Shown: positions 40,761 through 50,470, counted from the first letter of the stretch. The stretch: 64,000 nucleotides of DNA from Nonomuraea spiralis (GCF_014648435.1 NZ_BMRC01000020.1:4425-68424), one strand, 5' to 3'. Numbers and translations are program-made. Notes: a model not told the origin generated them from the sequence alone.

Positions 40761-41743
40761 TCGTCTACATTGCCCGCCGCATGGCCACCGCGGTGTTCAT
40801 GCTCCTCGCGATCGCCTTCGTGACGATAGCCCTCTTCTTCGGGGCCTCGAAGGACCCGGCCCGCGCCATGTGCGGCAAGCCGTGCCCGCCCGAGACCCGG
40901 GCCAAGGTCAGCGCCTACATGCAGACCGACCAGAGCCCGGTGTGGCAGTACGTCCAGTTCGTGAAGGGCCTGTTCACCGGCCGTACGTACGGCGAGGGCG
41001 CCCAGCAGGTGCACTGCCAGGCGCCGTGCTTCGGCTACTCGTTCCCGAACCGCAGCGACGTGACGACGCTCATCACCGAGCGGCTGCCCGTCACGTTGTC
41101 GCTCGCGTTGGGCGCGGCCGTCCTGTGCCTCGTCGTGGGCATCGGCCTCGGCGCGTTGTCGGCGATACGCAAGGGCGGGATCGTCGACCGGTTCTCGATA
41201 GGCTTCGCGATGTTCGGGCTGTCGGTCCCGACCTTCCTCGTCGGCCTGCTCGTCATCCAGGTCTTCGGCTTCATGCTCAACGCGCTGCCGTACTCCGGTT
41301 TCGTGCCGTTCTCGGAGTCACCGGCGGATTGGGCCTGGCACCTGATCGGCCCGTGGATGGTGTTGTCGTTCATCCTCGCCGCCGGCTACATCCGGGTCAC
41401 CCGTACGCAGCTCCTCAACGAACTCTCGGCCGACCACCTCGTCGCGATGACCGCGCGCGGCGCGTCGACCCGGCGGGTGAACCGGCACGCCGTCCGCGGC
41501 GTGATGGTGCCGGTCGTGGCGATGTTCGCGCTCGACGTCACCGCGCTCCTGGGCGGCTCGGTGATCGCGGAGAAGGTGTTCAGCCTGCACGGGCTCGGCG
41601 ACCTGCTGCTGTCCGGCGTGAACGAGTCCGACCTGAGCATCGTCGTCGGGGTGACGCTCTTCTCCGCCTTCCTCATCATCGTCGGCAATCTGATCGCCGA
41701 CCTGCTGATGCCGCTTCTCGACCCGAGGATCCGCCGTGCCTGA
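40757..41743 (+). CDS. ABC transporter permease (DppB-like) with Cys-containing loop
   Basis: 328 residues from ATG 40757 (ATGA overlap with the previous permease). Six membrane segments; the first is RMATAVFMLLAIAFVTIALF. The EAA loop reads MTARGASTRRVNRHAVRGVM, at the usual place. The C-terminus ADLLMPLLDPRIR is family consensus. The first extracytoplasmic loop carries two Cys pairs, AMCGKPCPPE and VHCQAPCFGYS, which are absent from enteric DppB. They are likely to form disulfides and to stabilise docking of the binding protein. Confidence 0.94.
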   Translation: MIVYIARRMATAVFMLLAIAFVTIALFFGASKDPARAMCGKPCPPETRAKVSAYMQTDQSPVWQYVQFVKGLFTGRTYGEGAQQVHCQAPCFGYSFPNRSDVTTLITERLPVTLSLALGAAVLCLVVGIGLGALSAIRKGGIVDRFSIGFAMFGLSVPTFLVGLLVIQVFGFMLNALPYSGFVPFSESPADWAWHLIGPWMVLSFILAAGYIRVTRTQLLNELSADHLVAMTARGASTRRVNRHAVRGVMVPVVAMFALDVTALLGGSVIAEKVFSLHGLGDLLLSGVNESDLSIVVGVTLFSAFLIIVGNLIADLLMPLLDPRIRRA

Positions 41744-42770
41744 CCCCGTACTCCAGGTCGAGGACCTGTGTGTCTCGTTCACCAGCGGCGGCCTCACCGC
41801 CGATGTCGTGCGGGACCTCTCCGTGAGGCTGGACGGCGGCCGCACGCTCGCCGTGGTCGGCGAGTCGGGATCGGGCAAGACGATCACCGGCCGGGCGATC
41901 ATGCGGCTCCTGCCGCGCGGTGCGAGCGCCCGGGGCCGGATCGTCGTCGCCGGGCGGGAGATGCTCTCCGCCGACGAGCGCGAGCTGCGCCGGGCCCGCG
42001 GCTCCGACGTGGCCATGGTGTTCCAGGACTCGATGTCCACGCTCAGCCCGTACCTCGACATCGGCGCGCACATCGCCCAGGCGGTCCGCCTGCACGACCC
42101 GTCGGTCACCCGTCGCGCCGCGCGGGCCCGTGCGGTCGAGATGCTCGACCGGGTCGGCATCCCCGGGCCCGCGGACGCCGTACGCCGCTTCCCGCACGAG
42201 TTCTCGGGCGGCATGCGGCAACGCGCGGTGATCGCGATGGCCCTGGTGAACCGGCCGGCGCTGCTCATCGCCGACGAGCCGACCACCGCGCTCGACGTGA
42301 CGGTGCAGGCCCAGATCCTGGCCCTGCTCCGCGGGCTCCAGCAGGAGTACGGCATGGCGATGCTCCTGATCAGCCACGACTTCGGGGTGGTGGCGAGCGC
42401 GGCGGACGACGTCCTCGTGCTGTACGCCGGCCGCCAGGCCGAGTACGGCAGCCTCCGCGACATCTTCGATCAGCCCGCCCACCCGTACACCGCAGGTCTC
42501 CGCGCGGCCACGCCGCGGCTGGACGCCCGGCTCGACATCGGCGGCGAGCGGACGCGGCTGCGCGCCATCCCCGGCACGCCCACGTCGCTGCGCGACGCCG
42601 GACCGGGTTGCGCCTTCGCGCCGCGCTGCGGCTTCGCCGACCAGGTCGGCGAACGCTGTGTCGTGGAGGTACCGCTGCCCACCGTCCGCCCGGCCGGCGA
42701 GGACGGCGGCGTGCACCTCGCGGCCTGCCACCTCGATCGTCTCCCCGAACCGCAGGAGGTCGCCCGGTGA
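41736..42770 (+). CDS. ABC transporter ATP-binding protein (DppD/OppD-like)
   Basis: 344 residues from GTG 41736, 8-bp overlap with the permease gene. Walker A GESGSGKT near residue 42, Q-loop VFQDSMSTLSP, signature SGGMRQRAVIAMAL, Walker B LLIADEPTTALD and switch His in LISHDFG. The C-terminal extension is the oligopeptide-transporter type, CAFAPRCGFADQVGERC, a Cys cluster that in some homologues binds an Fe-S cluster. It pairs with the following ATPase as a heterodimer that drives the two permeases. Confidence 0.95.
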   Translation: MPDPVLQVEDLCVSFTSGGLTADVVRDLSVRLDGGRTLAVVGESGSGKTITGRAIMRLLPRGASARGRIVVAGREMLSADERELRRARGSDVAMVFQDSMSTLSPYLDIGAHIAQAVRLHDPSVTRRAARARAVEMLDRVGIPGPADAVRRFPHEFSGGMRQRAVIAMALVNRPALLIADEPTTALDVTVQAQILALLRGLQQEYGMAMLLISHDFGVVASAADDVLVLYAGRQAEYGSLRDIFDQPAHPYTAGLRAATPRLDARLDIGGERTRLRAIPGTPTSLRDAGPGCAFAPRCGFADQVGERCVVEVPLPTVRPAGEDGGVHLAACHLDRLPEPQEVAR

Positions 42771-43552
42771 GCACGATCCTGGAGATGACCGACGTCAGCA
42801 AGCGCTACCGCACCGCCGGTGGCTTCGGCCGCGGCCGCAAGGGCTTCCTCGCCGTGGACGGCGTCTCGCTCCACGTCGAGCGGGGCGAGGCGCTCGGCCT
42901 GGTCGGCGAGTCCGGCTCGGGCAAGTCCACGCTGGCGCGGATGGCCAACGGCCTGGTGGTGCCGACGTCCGGCACCGTCCGTACGGACGGGCAGGACATC
43001 GCCCGCCTCGGCCGGCGAGGACTGCGGCGGCTGCGGCGCAACGTCGCCATGGTCTTCCAGGACCCGCTGGCGTCACTGAACCCGCTGCAGACCGTGCGGC
43101 AGACGCTGGAGAACGTCTTCCACGCGCACGGCGAGACGACGTCGACCGCCGAACTGGTCGCGCTGCTGGAGTCGGTCGGCCTCGGCGCCGACTACCTGAA
43201 GCGCTACCCGCACGAGGCGTCCGGCGGGCAGCTCCAGCGCGTCGCCGTGGCACGAGCGCTCGCCCTCAAGCCGGATCTGATCATCGCGGACGAGCCGACC
43301 TCGGCGCTCGACGTGTCGGTGCGCGCCCAGATCCTCAACCTGCTGGCCGACCTGCAGCGCGACCAGGGGATCTCGTTCCTCCACGTCAGCCACGACCTGG
43401 CGGTGATCCGGCTCTACAGCGACCGGGTCGCCGTCATGCAGCGCGGCCGTATCGTCGAGACCGGCTCGTCCGAGGAGATCTTCCGCTCCCCGCAGCACCC
43501 CTGCACGCGCGCGCTGGTCGAGGCGACACCGGAGGCGGAGCTACCGGCCTGA
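42767..43552 (+). CDS. ABC transporter ATP-binding protein (DppF/OppF-like)
   Basis: 261 residues from GTG 42767 (4-bp overlap). Walker A GESGSGKS, Q-loop VFQDPLASLNPLQTV, signature SGGQLQRVAVARAL, Walker B LIIADEPTSALD, switch His in HVSHDLAV. Shorter than its partner because it lacks the long C-terminal Cys cluster. Last gene of the ABC unit; 126 bp to the hydrolase gene, which may be read from the same promoter. Confidence 0.95.
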   Translation: MSTILEMTDVSKRYRTAGGFGRGRKGFLAVDGVSLHVERGEALGLVGESGSGKSTLARMANGLVVPTSGTVRTDGQDIARLGRRGLRRLRRNVAMVFQDPLASLNPLQTVRQTLENVFHAHGETTSTAELVALLESVGLGADYLKRYPHEASGGQLQRVAVARALALKPDLIIADEPTSALDVSVRAQILNLLADLQRDQGISFLHVSHDLAVIRLYSDRVAVMQRGRIVETGSSEEIFRSPQHPCTRALVEATPEAELPA

Positions 43553-43678
43553 CCTGACCCGCGGGAGCGTTGCGCGACGCCGAAGAGGCGTGCCACGATC
43601 TTGACCATGATCCACCGAACGACAACCCCGTCGTGAGCCGGCCGGGGGCCGGCGCGACAGAGCAGTGAATGAGGACAC

Positions 43679-44527
43679 GTGGGAACAGACCTGTTCGTCC
43701 GAGAGTATGGGCGGGACGCAGCAGATGCGCCGGCCATCCTCATCCTCCACGGCGCCGTGGAGTCCGGCGCGTGCTTCGGTGACGCCGTCGATCGCTGGGG
43801 CGGCGACTACCACATCGTGGCGCCGGACGCACGGGGCCATGGGGAGTCGCCCGGCCGCCTGCCCGAGCACGAGGGCGTTCCGTCCACCGACGTGATGGTG
43901 CAGGACGCGATCGACATCCTCAAGGACATGCTCGACGAGACCGGGCGCAGGACGCTCGTCGTCGGGCACTCCATGGGCGCGCGGATCGCCGCCTTCGTCG
44001 CCGCCGACGCCCCGCATCTCGTGGCCGGCGTCGTGCTGGAGGACCCGCCGTGGTGGGTGCCGGAGGCCGGTCCCAACCCGTGGCTCAGCGTCGAGCAGAC
44101 CACCAAGGACCCCTTCGACTTCGCCGACACGGCGTCGGTCGAGGAACTCATGGACATGCAGCGCGAGCTCAAGCCCCACTGGGCGGAGCAGGAGCTGCGC
44201 CCGCTCGCCGAGGCGATGAAGGCCGTCGACATCGACTACATGCAGCAGCGGGTCCACGAGAAGCGCCGGATCTGGACGCCGACCGCGCGGCAGATCACGG
44301 TCGGCCCGGCCGGCGTACCGGCGCTGCTCGTCACCGGCACCGGCGACGTCATCGTCGACAAGCACTCCCGTGATCGCCTCACGGCCGTCGCGCCCGGCTT
44401 CGACGTCGTCGTGATAGAGGGCGCCCACCACTGCGTACGCCGCGACAAGCCGGACGAGTACCACCGGCACGTGGACGCCTTCCTCCGCGAGAACGCGCCC
44501 TCGGCCGGGGCCGTCACTCGACACTGA
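43679..44527 (+). CDS. Alpha/beta hydrolase
   Basis: 282 residues from GTG 43679, with GAGGAC upstream. Core motifs: LILHGAVESG (oxyanion, residue ~24), PDARGHGES (PDxRGHGxS), nucleophile elbow VVGHSMGAR near residue 100, Asp in TGTGDVIVD and catalytic His in EGAHHCVRR. It belongs to the large class of small-molecule esterases, lactonases and C-C hydrolases; the substrate is not evident. It lies after the ABC operon on the same strand, so it may act on the imported compound. Its end overlaps the convergent LysR gene by 14 bp. Confidence 0.93.
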   Translation: MGTDLFVREYGRDAADAPAILILHGAVESGACFGDAVDRWGGDYHIVAPDARGHGESPGRLPEHEGVPSTDVMVQDAIDILKDMLDETGRRTLVVGHSMGARIAAFVAADAPHLVAGVVLEDPPWWVPEAGPNPWLSVEQTTKDPFDFADTASVEELMDMQRELKPHWAEQELRPLAEAMKAVDIDYMQQRVHEKRRIWTPTARQITVGPAGVPALLVTGTGDVIVDKHSRDRLTAVAPGFDVVVIEGAHHCVRRDKPDEYHRHVDAFLRENAPSAGAVTRH

Positions 44528-45476
44528 AGGTGTCGGACCGCGCGAGCGGGCCGTAGACCTCCGAGTCCGGCTCGGCGACAGCGGCCCGCATCGCATCCAG
44601 CCCCGCCCGTACGACGGGGTGGCCCTGGTTGTCGCGCCGCGTCGTCATGATCACCTTGCGCAGCGGCGCGATGCCACGCGTCGGCAGGATCGTCACCCAC
44701 TCGGCGTCGCGGGCGGAGAGCGCGGACTCCGGCACCAGGCAGATCCCCGCCTCGGCGGCGACCAGCGCCAGCGCGGCGCGGTAGTCGTCCGAGACGTGGG
44801 TGATCGGCGGGTGGAAGCCGAGCTCCGCGCACGCCTGCAGCACCATCGTGCGGCACGGATTACCGGGCGAGGGCATGATCCAGCCCTCCTCGGTGAGCTG
44901 GGTGAGCGCTATCCCCTCCTCGCCGGACAGCGGGTGCGCCTGGGGGAGGACGACCTTGAACCGCTCGATGTAGAGCGGGAACTTCACGATGTCGGGGGAG
45001 TCGCGCTCGGGGTCGGACTCGTACTCCATGCTGACGGTCACGTCGATGTCGCCGCGCATCAGCATCCGGTGGCTCATGTGCGCCTCCGCGTCGACGACGG
45101 TGACGTCGACGCCCGGGGCCTGGCGGCGCAGCTCGACGATGGCGGGCGCCACCAGCCAGCTGATCGCCGTGGGGAAGGCGCCGATCCGGAGCTGCCCGAG
45201 GACACCGCCCGCGTGCGCGGCCAGGTCGGCCTCGGCGATCTTCAGCCGGGAGCTGATCTCCTCGGCGTGCCCGGCGAGGATGCGCCCGGCCGGCGTGAGC
45301 GCCAGCTTGCGCCCCGAGCGTATGACGAGCGCGTGACCGACCTCGCGTTCGAGCGCCGCGAGTTGCTGCGACACCGCGGACGGCGTCAGGTGCAGCGCCG
45401 CCGCGGTCGCGGTGACCGAGTCGGACAGCACGAAGGCACGGAGGATGAGGAGACGTCGGGGGTCGATCGTGGGCAC
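44514..45476 (-). CDS. LysR family transcriptional regulator
   Basis: 320 residues from GTG 45476, with GGAG 6 bp upstream; the frame extends further but without protein character. The winged helix is PRRLLILRAFVLSDSVTATA, AALHLTPSAVSQQLAALERE, VGHALVIRSGRKLALTPAGR. The effector domain follows with LRIGAFPTAISWLVAPAIVE and PLYIERFKVVLPQAHPL. It is convergent to the hydrolase/ABC operon. LysR proteins usually act on a divergent gene, but here the region upstream is empty, so the target may be the neighbouring operon or itself. Confidence 0.94.
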   Translation of the reverse strand: MPTIDPRRLLILRAFVLSDSVTATAAALHLTPSAVSQQLAALEREVGHALVIRSGRKLALTPAGRILAGHAEEISSRLKIAEADLAAHAGGVLGQLRIGAFPTAISWLVAPAIVELRRQAPGVDVTVVDAEAHMSHRMLMRGDIDVTVSMEYESDPERDSPDIVKFPLYIERFKVVLPQAHPLSGEEGIALTQLTEEGWIMPSPGNPCRTMVLQACAELGFHPPITHVSDDYRAALALVAAEAGICLVPESALSARDAEWVTILPTRGIAPLRKVIMTTRRDNQGHPVVRAGLDAMRAAVAEPDSEVYGPLARSDTFSVE

Positions 45477-45951
45477 GCGGGCTCCGTGGCGGGTCGGCCG
45501 GGCGTCCGTCGCAGTGGGGGCATCCGCGAGGCGGGACCGGGGGACCCCGATGTTAGCGGGCCCTTCCGGACGCGGGCGCTCCGGCATGGGGTGCGCCACC
45601 TGTGGACGCCGAGAATCGCCTCACCCGCTCTGACCTGGCATGTGTCCCTCAGATCGCGGCGGCGGTCCACGAGGTGCTGTCGATCCCCGTCCGCGTGCTT
45701 GATCGCCGGGGCAGATCTCCCGCGGCGATCGTGTCGGTGCAGGCCACGTGGAGGGTGTCCACGACGGCGCGAGCAACTGGCCCTGGGACACCTCGCCCTG
45801 GAGGCGGCCCAGTCCACCGCCGATGGCCGCCACCCTGGTCGGGGTGGCGGCCATCGTGGTGTTGGGTCATTGGGGCCGGTTGGCGAGCTCGGTCTTGGAG
45901 GCTCGCTGCTCCCGAAGAGGTCCCAGCCCCGAAGTCAGAGCGTTCTGCTGT
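45477..45951. other. Gap upstream of the LysR gene, nothing recognised
   Basis: About 475 bp. Overlapping open frames on both strands have no clear family. On the minus strand VVDTLHVACTDTIAAGDLPR, LGRLQGEVSQGQLLA look faintly protein-like in different frames, which could mean a decayed gene, but I cannot identify it. Confidence 0.35.
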
Positions 45952-46296
45952 TCACTTGACGTCGATCCAGTCGTAGGTGCCGCTCGAGAGCGTCGGCAGC
46001 GATACCCATCCGCTTTCGGATCCGTGGACGCTCATCCCGCTGCTCGTCAGCGTGCCGGCGTTCTGGCGCCACCCCCAGACGGTGAAGGTCCTGACCTTGC
46101 CGACCGGGCCCGTGCAGTTGACGGAGAACCCTCTGATACCTCCACCACGGACAGTGAGCACCTTTTTGTAGCAGCTCAGGTCAGGGGCAATGTAGACGGT
46201 GGTGGCGGAGGCCGACCCCGCAGGGACAACGATGAATCCGCTCACTGCCACGAGCCCGATGATGAATGCACGGCGCATTGCCGTCGTAGGTCGCAT
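45952..46296 (-). CDS. Small secreted protein
   Basis: 114 residues from ATG 46296; ATG 46278 and GTG 46305 are in frame and equally possible. The N-terminus MRPTTAMRRAFIIGLVAVSG continuing to PAGSASA is a signal peptide with AxA cleavage. The mature domain of about 80 residues has two Cys (LSCYKK, VNCTGP) and alternates Thr/Val/Gly, suggesting a disulfide-stabilised beta sandwich. TFTVWGWRQNAGTLTSSGMS and WVSLPTLSSGTYDWIDV end the protein. No characterised family recognised. Monocistronic. Confidence 0.7.
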   Translation of the reverse strand: MRPTTAMRRAFIIGLVAVSGFIVVPAGSASATTVYIAPDLSCYKKVLTVRGGGIRGFSVNCTGPVGKVRTFTVWGWRQNAGTLTSSGMSVHGSESGWVSLPTLSSGTYDWIDVK

Positions 46297-46465
46297 GCGG
46301 CACACCGTAGAACGCAGCGCTATGGATCGGCTTTAGACGGCCCACAGCCCAAGTACGGCTGGAAGGGACAGCCATGTTCGAGTCAAAATCCTCGCGCGCA
46401 CACCCGCCGTGACCAGGAGACTGTCCCTTTCAGCGTTGCTTGGTCTGCGCCCCTCACTGGGTTGG

Positions 46466-47032
46466 TCACGCCTGGCGGCCGCGGTTGGCGGGGACTTCGA
46501 AGATGAGTCCGAGACCTTCCTCTTCGTCCCAATCTTCGCCGACCTGGACGAAGCCGAAGCCGGCGATCGTGGCCAGGGACGCCACATTGTCGGGACTGAT
46601 CGTCGCCCGTACGGTCTTGACCTCCGGTTCGGCCGCGGCCCGACGCAACAGCTCGATCAGGATGGCTCGGCCATAGCCCTGGCGGCGGAAGTCGGGAGCG
46701 ACGGCGTAGCCGATCTCCACCATGCCCGCCTCATCGGGCGGTCCGTGAAACCCGGCATGACCGATGACGACACCTTCGGGCCCGGTCACCGCCTGCCGCG
46801 CCATCCACCGCGCGTGGCCGGGATCGGCGGCCATCTGGTCGATCCGAACCCGCCACAGCCATCGCGCTCTGTCTGTCACGAAGTACTCGGTCAGCGCGAC
46901 CCCAGCCGTGTCGCCGGCTGCGGGCAGATCCCCGTCGAGCAGAGCGGACATCGCAGCGCTCGACAACTCGACAAAGCGCACATGCTTCGAACTGGTGGGG
47001 AACGACGTCTGGCGATCGGTTTCATCTGTCAC
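46466..47032 (-). CDS. GNAT family N-acetyltransferase
   Basis: 188 residues from GTG 47032. The acetyl-CoA binding motif A is GYAVAPDFRRQGYGRAILIE (V-x-x-x-x-R-x-x-G-x-G) around residue 115. Motif B follows as RATISPDNVASLATIAGFGF, with the N..S......GF pattern. The N-terminal part (FVELSSAAMSALLDGDL) is normal for the RimJ/RimL-like branch, which acetylates N-terminal or small-molecule amines. Substrate unknown. It ends 170 bp before the start of the small secreted-protein gene. Confidence 0.92.
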   Translation of the reverse strand: MTDETDRQTSFPTSSKHVRFVELSSAAMSALLDGDLPAAGDTAGVALTEYFVTDRARWLWRVRIDQMAADPGHARWMARQAVTGPEGVVIGHAGFHGPPDEAGMVEIGYAVAPDFRRQGYGRAILIELLRRAAAEPEVKTVRATISPDNVASLATIAGFGFVQVGEDWDEEEGLGLIFEVPANRGRQA

Positions 47033-47233
47033 GTGCGGATGATCGCAAAAATGTCCGACAGGCACCCACCGAATTTCGGAGAGTACCTGTCAGCCGGGCG
47101 ACGCCCCACGAAGCTGGTCGTCGCGACGTGCCGTGGAACGCTCGGGGACGCGGCGGCCTCACACTGCAGGGGTCTGCTGAGCAACGGCCGTGAATCCGAA
47201 CATCAGCGGCTCAGCCCATCGTCCAGCGCGCGA

Positions 47234-50200
47234 TCACATGTCCGCCGGTTCCTGGTCGAGTTCGGCCAGGAACCGCTCGGAACGGCGCGCGAAGAGGTGG
47301 GCCCCGCGTTCGTCCGAGTGGGCGCGGGCTGCTTCGGCGGCGGCTCGTACGACGTCGACGGGTTCGCCACGGGCGTGCAGCAGGCGTGCGCGCAGCAACA
47401 GCAGGAGCCCTTCGGCGAAACGTTGGCCGTAGGTCGTGAGGGCCTGGTCGGCTCGGTCGAGTGCGGTTGCGGCCGCGTCGGGCATGTCGGCGGCCAGCCA
47501 CATCTCGGCGATCAGTCCGTAGTGGTAGGCGATGCCCCATCGCGGCGGGTCGAGGAGGGTCGCGGCCAGGAGTTGTTCGGCCTCCGCCGCCTTGCCTGCC
47601 GGGTCGTCGCCGGTGAGTGCACAGGCCCAGTGCCAGTCCAGCCGGATGTAGTGCTCCTGCGCGACGCCGGAGCGGTCGTCGCCGGCCGCGATCCACCGCT
47701 CGGCCGCCCACCTCACATGTCGCGCGTCACCGGCCATCGAGGCCGCCATGGTGTGGTAGTAGGCCCAGACCGACATCGCCACCGGGTCTTCGTCGGCCGG
47801 GTACGCTGTGTCGATCGTGGACCGTGCCGTCTCGGCATCGCCGTGCAGCGCGGTGATCACGGCCAGCCAGCCGATCCGTTCGTTCGGCACCTTCCACGGT
47901 CCGAGGTCGCCGGCTCCATGGCGCGGGCTGGTCTGGCCTGGCGCGCTGAGGAAGCGGTACGCCTCGCCGATGTTGCCGATGTCCCACTGGTACAGGCCCC
48001 AGGCATGCCGGCCGTACGCCTGGATGGTCGGGTCGGCGGACGCCTGTCCTCGCTCGTACACCCGGCGAGCCCACCTTCCACGGTCCTTCTCGATCGAGGT
48101 GTAGGCCCCGACGAGCCGAACGAACAGAAAGTGCACGGCCGCCTTCTCGCGGCCGAGCGTGCGGGCCAGGTACTCGGCCCGCTCCAGCAGGTCGAACGTC
48201 GAACCGCCGTATCCCCCGTGCCTGCTGGCGACAAGGGTGAGCAGTGACAGCACCGACAGCTCCAGGTCCCGCAGGCCGGCTGTGCGCGCGATCCGGGCGG
48301 CCGAGTCCAGGTGCCGACCGGCGGCCGTGAACGCGAGTTTGGTCGCCGCGCGGCGCCCGGCACGGGCCAGTGCCTGCGCGGTGCGAGCCGGGTCGGCGAG
48401 CGGGCCGGCGGCCCAGAGGTGGTGGGCGAGGCGTTCGGCGACGGACTCGTCGTCCACATGGATGCGTTCGAGGGCGTCGGCGACCTGCAGATGCAGGTGG
48501 ACGGTCTGCTGCCGGGTCGTGGTCTCGGTGACAGACTCGCGGACCAGGTCGTGCGCGAACCGTAGCGAATGCGGGCTTTCCGGCTTGGTTTCCAGCAGAC
48601 CGAGCGCCTGCAGCGGTTCGAGGCGTTCGAGGCAGTCCGCGACGTCGACGCCGCCGGCGGCGGCGAGCAGGGCGAGGTCCACGTCGCGGCCGATGAGCGC
48701 GGCGACATGCAGCAGGTCGCGAGCGCTGTCGTCGAGACCGGCCATCCGGTCGCGGACGACGTCTCGTACGGTGGCCGGTACCCCGGCCGGCACTGCCGCC
48801 TCGCCGTCGCGCAGCGAGCCGCCATCGCTCAGCAGCCGGGACAACTCCCGGACGAAGAACGGATTGCCGGCCGTACGGGTATGGATGCCGCGGGCGACGT
48901 CAGCGCCCGGGTCCTGGCCGATCTCGCGGCGGATGAGCTCGGTCACCTCGGTCAAGCCGAGCGGGCCGAGCCGGATCCTGCGGTGATCCGGCAGCCGGCT
49001 GGCCGCGGCCAGGACCCGCGACAGGTCAGAGCCGGGTACGGGTGCGCGGTCACGGAGTGCGCCGATGATCACCGTGCCGGCGGGCAGCCGGGCCGCGAGG
49101 TGGCCGAACAGCTGGAGCGAGGCGGCGTCAGCCCATTGGAGATCATCGAGGATCAGCAGCGTGGGCCGTTGCGCCGAGGCCTGTCCGACCACGGTGACGA
49201 CCTGTTCGAGCAGGCGGAACTGGGCGCCGCTGTCGGGAATCGTTGGCGCGGCCGCGCTGTCGTTTCGCGGTTCGAGGAGTCCGCCGAGATCACTGGCGAG
49301 CCATTTCTCCCGCAACGGCGCCGGCAGGCTGTCGAGGATCGGACGGAGCGCCTGCTCCCACGGCCACATCGGCGGTGTTCCATCTCCTTCCAAGCAGGAA
49401 CTCCAGACCACGAACGCGCCGAGCCGGCTCGCCTCGGCGGCGGCTTCCTGCAGCAGGCGGGTCTTGCCCACGCCCGGTTCGCCTTCGACGATGGCGAGCG
49501 CCGAGTGGCCGGTGAGCGCCATCTCGACGGCTTGCCGCAGGACGGCGAGCTCCTCGGCCCGGCCGACCAGCCCGGCCGCCGCTCGCGCCGACGCGCCGTC
49601 ACCCCCGACGTCCGCACCCGTCACGACCGGCGACGTCGGAGGCTGCGCCAGTACCTGCAGATATGCGGCCTGCAGCGCCGGGCCGGGCTCGACACCGAGC
49701 TCGTCGGCAAGGCAGTCGCTGACCGTGCGGAACGCCGACAGTGCCTCCGCACGGCGTCCCGCGGCCCCGAGGATGGCGATGAGGCCGGCCTGCACCGGCT
49801 CATGGAACGGCGCCATCGACGCGGCCAGCCGCAACGCCGGCAGCACAGGCGCCGGCCGGCGCTGCGACATCGCCAGTTCGGCCGCCGCGGCGCACGCGGC
49901 GTGGAACTCTTCGTCGAGGGCCGCGAAGATCGGCAACGCGGTTGGCCCATGCGTGAATCCGTCGCCCGCACGGCCCTGCCACAGGCCGAGCGCTTCGATG
50001 TAGCGATCAAGCGCCGCTTCGTGACGATGCTCTGCGAGGGCCTCTTTCGCGGTCTCGACGAGCTCCCGGAAGGCGACCAGGTCCGACATGCCGGAAGGCG
50101 CCGTGAACAGGTAGGTGTTGCCGCGGCGATGCAGGTACGAGCCGGTTCCACGGGAGGGGATCGCGGGTTCGAGCAGCCGCCGCACCGCGCCGACGTACTT

Positions 50201-50470
50201 CTGGATGATGTTGAGCGCGCTGCTGGGGACGTCGTCGCCCCAGATCAGATCGATCAACTCGCTCGCGCTGATCGGCCTGCCCACCCGAGCCAGCAGCAAG
50301 GCCAGCAGATACGCCTGCTGCCGGGGACCGATATCCAGCTCGACACCGTCCCGCCACACCCGTAACGGGCCGAGGACCCGCAGGCGCAGACCAACGCCAC
50401 CGACCGGCGGCTCCTCGTCGTCAGGCTGGACCGGATGAACTGGCAAGGCCACGCCGACCCCCGGGAACAT
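47234..50470 (-). CDS. SARP/AfsR-type regulator with BTAD, AAA ATPase and TPR-like region
   Basis: 1078 residues from ATG 50470; a GTG at 50521 is in frame. Domains: winged-helix (residues ~28-110, LRLRVLGPLRVWRDGVELDI, LLARVGRPISASELIDLIWG), BTAD (AFRELVETAKEALAEHRHEA to LADELGVEPGPALQAAYLQV), then ATPase with Walker A EGEPGVGKTRLLQ near residue 320 and Walker B LLILDDLQWADAAS. About 600 residues of helical repeats follow. It lacks a C-terminal LuxR domain. Such proteins activate antibiotic or other secondary pathways in actinomycetes. No biosynthetic cluster is visible in the window, so its targets are elsewhere or unrecognised. Confidence 0.93.
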   Translation of the reverse strand: MFPGVGVALPVHPVQPDDEEPPVGGVGLRLRVLGPLRVWRDGVELDIGPRQQAYLLALLLARVGRPISASELIDLIWGDDVPSSALNIIQKYVGAVRRLLEPAIPSRGTGSYLHRRGNTYLFTAPSGMSDLVAFRELVETAKEALAEHRHEAALDRYIEALGLWQGRAGDGFTHGPTALPIFAALDEEFHAACAAAAELAMSQRRPAPVLPALRLAASMAPFHEPVQAGLIAILGAAGRRAEALSAFRTVSDCLADELGVEPGPALQAAYLQVLAQPPTSPVVTGADVGGDGASARAAAGLVGRAEELAVLRQAVEMALTGHSALAIVEGEPGVGKTRLLQEAAAEASRLGAFVVWSSCLEGDGTPPMWPWEQALRPILDSLPAPLREKWLASDLGGLLEPRNDSAAAPTIPDSGAQFRLLEQVVTVVGQASAQRPTLLILDDLQWADAASLQLFGHLAARLPAGTVIIGALRDRAPVPGSDLSRVLAAASRLPDHRRIRLGPLGLTEVTELIRREIGQDPGADVARGIHTRTAGNPFFVRELSRLLSDGGSLRDGEAAVPAGVPATVRDVVRDRMAGLDDSARDLLHVAALIGRDVDLALLAAAGGVDVADCLERLEPLQALGLLETKPESPHSLRFAHDLVRESVTETTTRQQTVHLHLQVADALERIHVDDESVAERLAHHLWAAGPLADPARTAQALARAGRRAATKLAFTAAGRHLDSAARIARTAGLRDLELSVLSLLTLVASRHGGYGGSTFDLLERAEYLARTLGREKAAVHFLFVRLVGAYTSIEKDRGRWARRVYERGQASADPTIQAYGRHAWGLYQWDIGNIGEAYRFLSAPGQTSPRHGAGDLGPWKVPNERIGWLAVITALHGDAETARSTIDTAYPADEDPVAMSVWAYYHTMAASMAGDARHVRWAAERWIAAGDDRSGVAQEHYIRLDWHWACALTGDDPAGKAAEAEQLLAATLLDPPRWGIAYHYGLIAEMWLAADMPDAAATALDRADQALTTYGQRFAEGLLLLLRARLLHARGEPVDVVRAAAEAARAHSDERGAHLFARRSERFLAELDQEPADM

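Noticed and set aside
46409..50365. Two long plus-strand frames (46409-48247 and 48569-50365) opposite the SARP and acetyltransferase genes
   Set aside because: They run antisense to clearly recognised domains and show no homology themselves.
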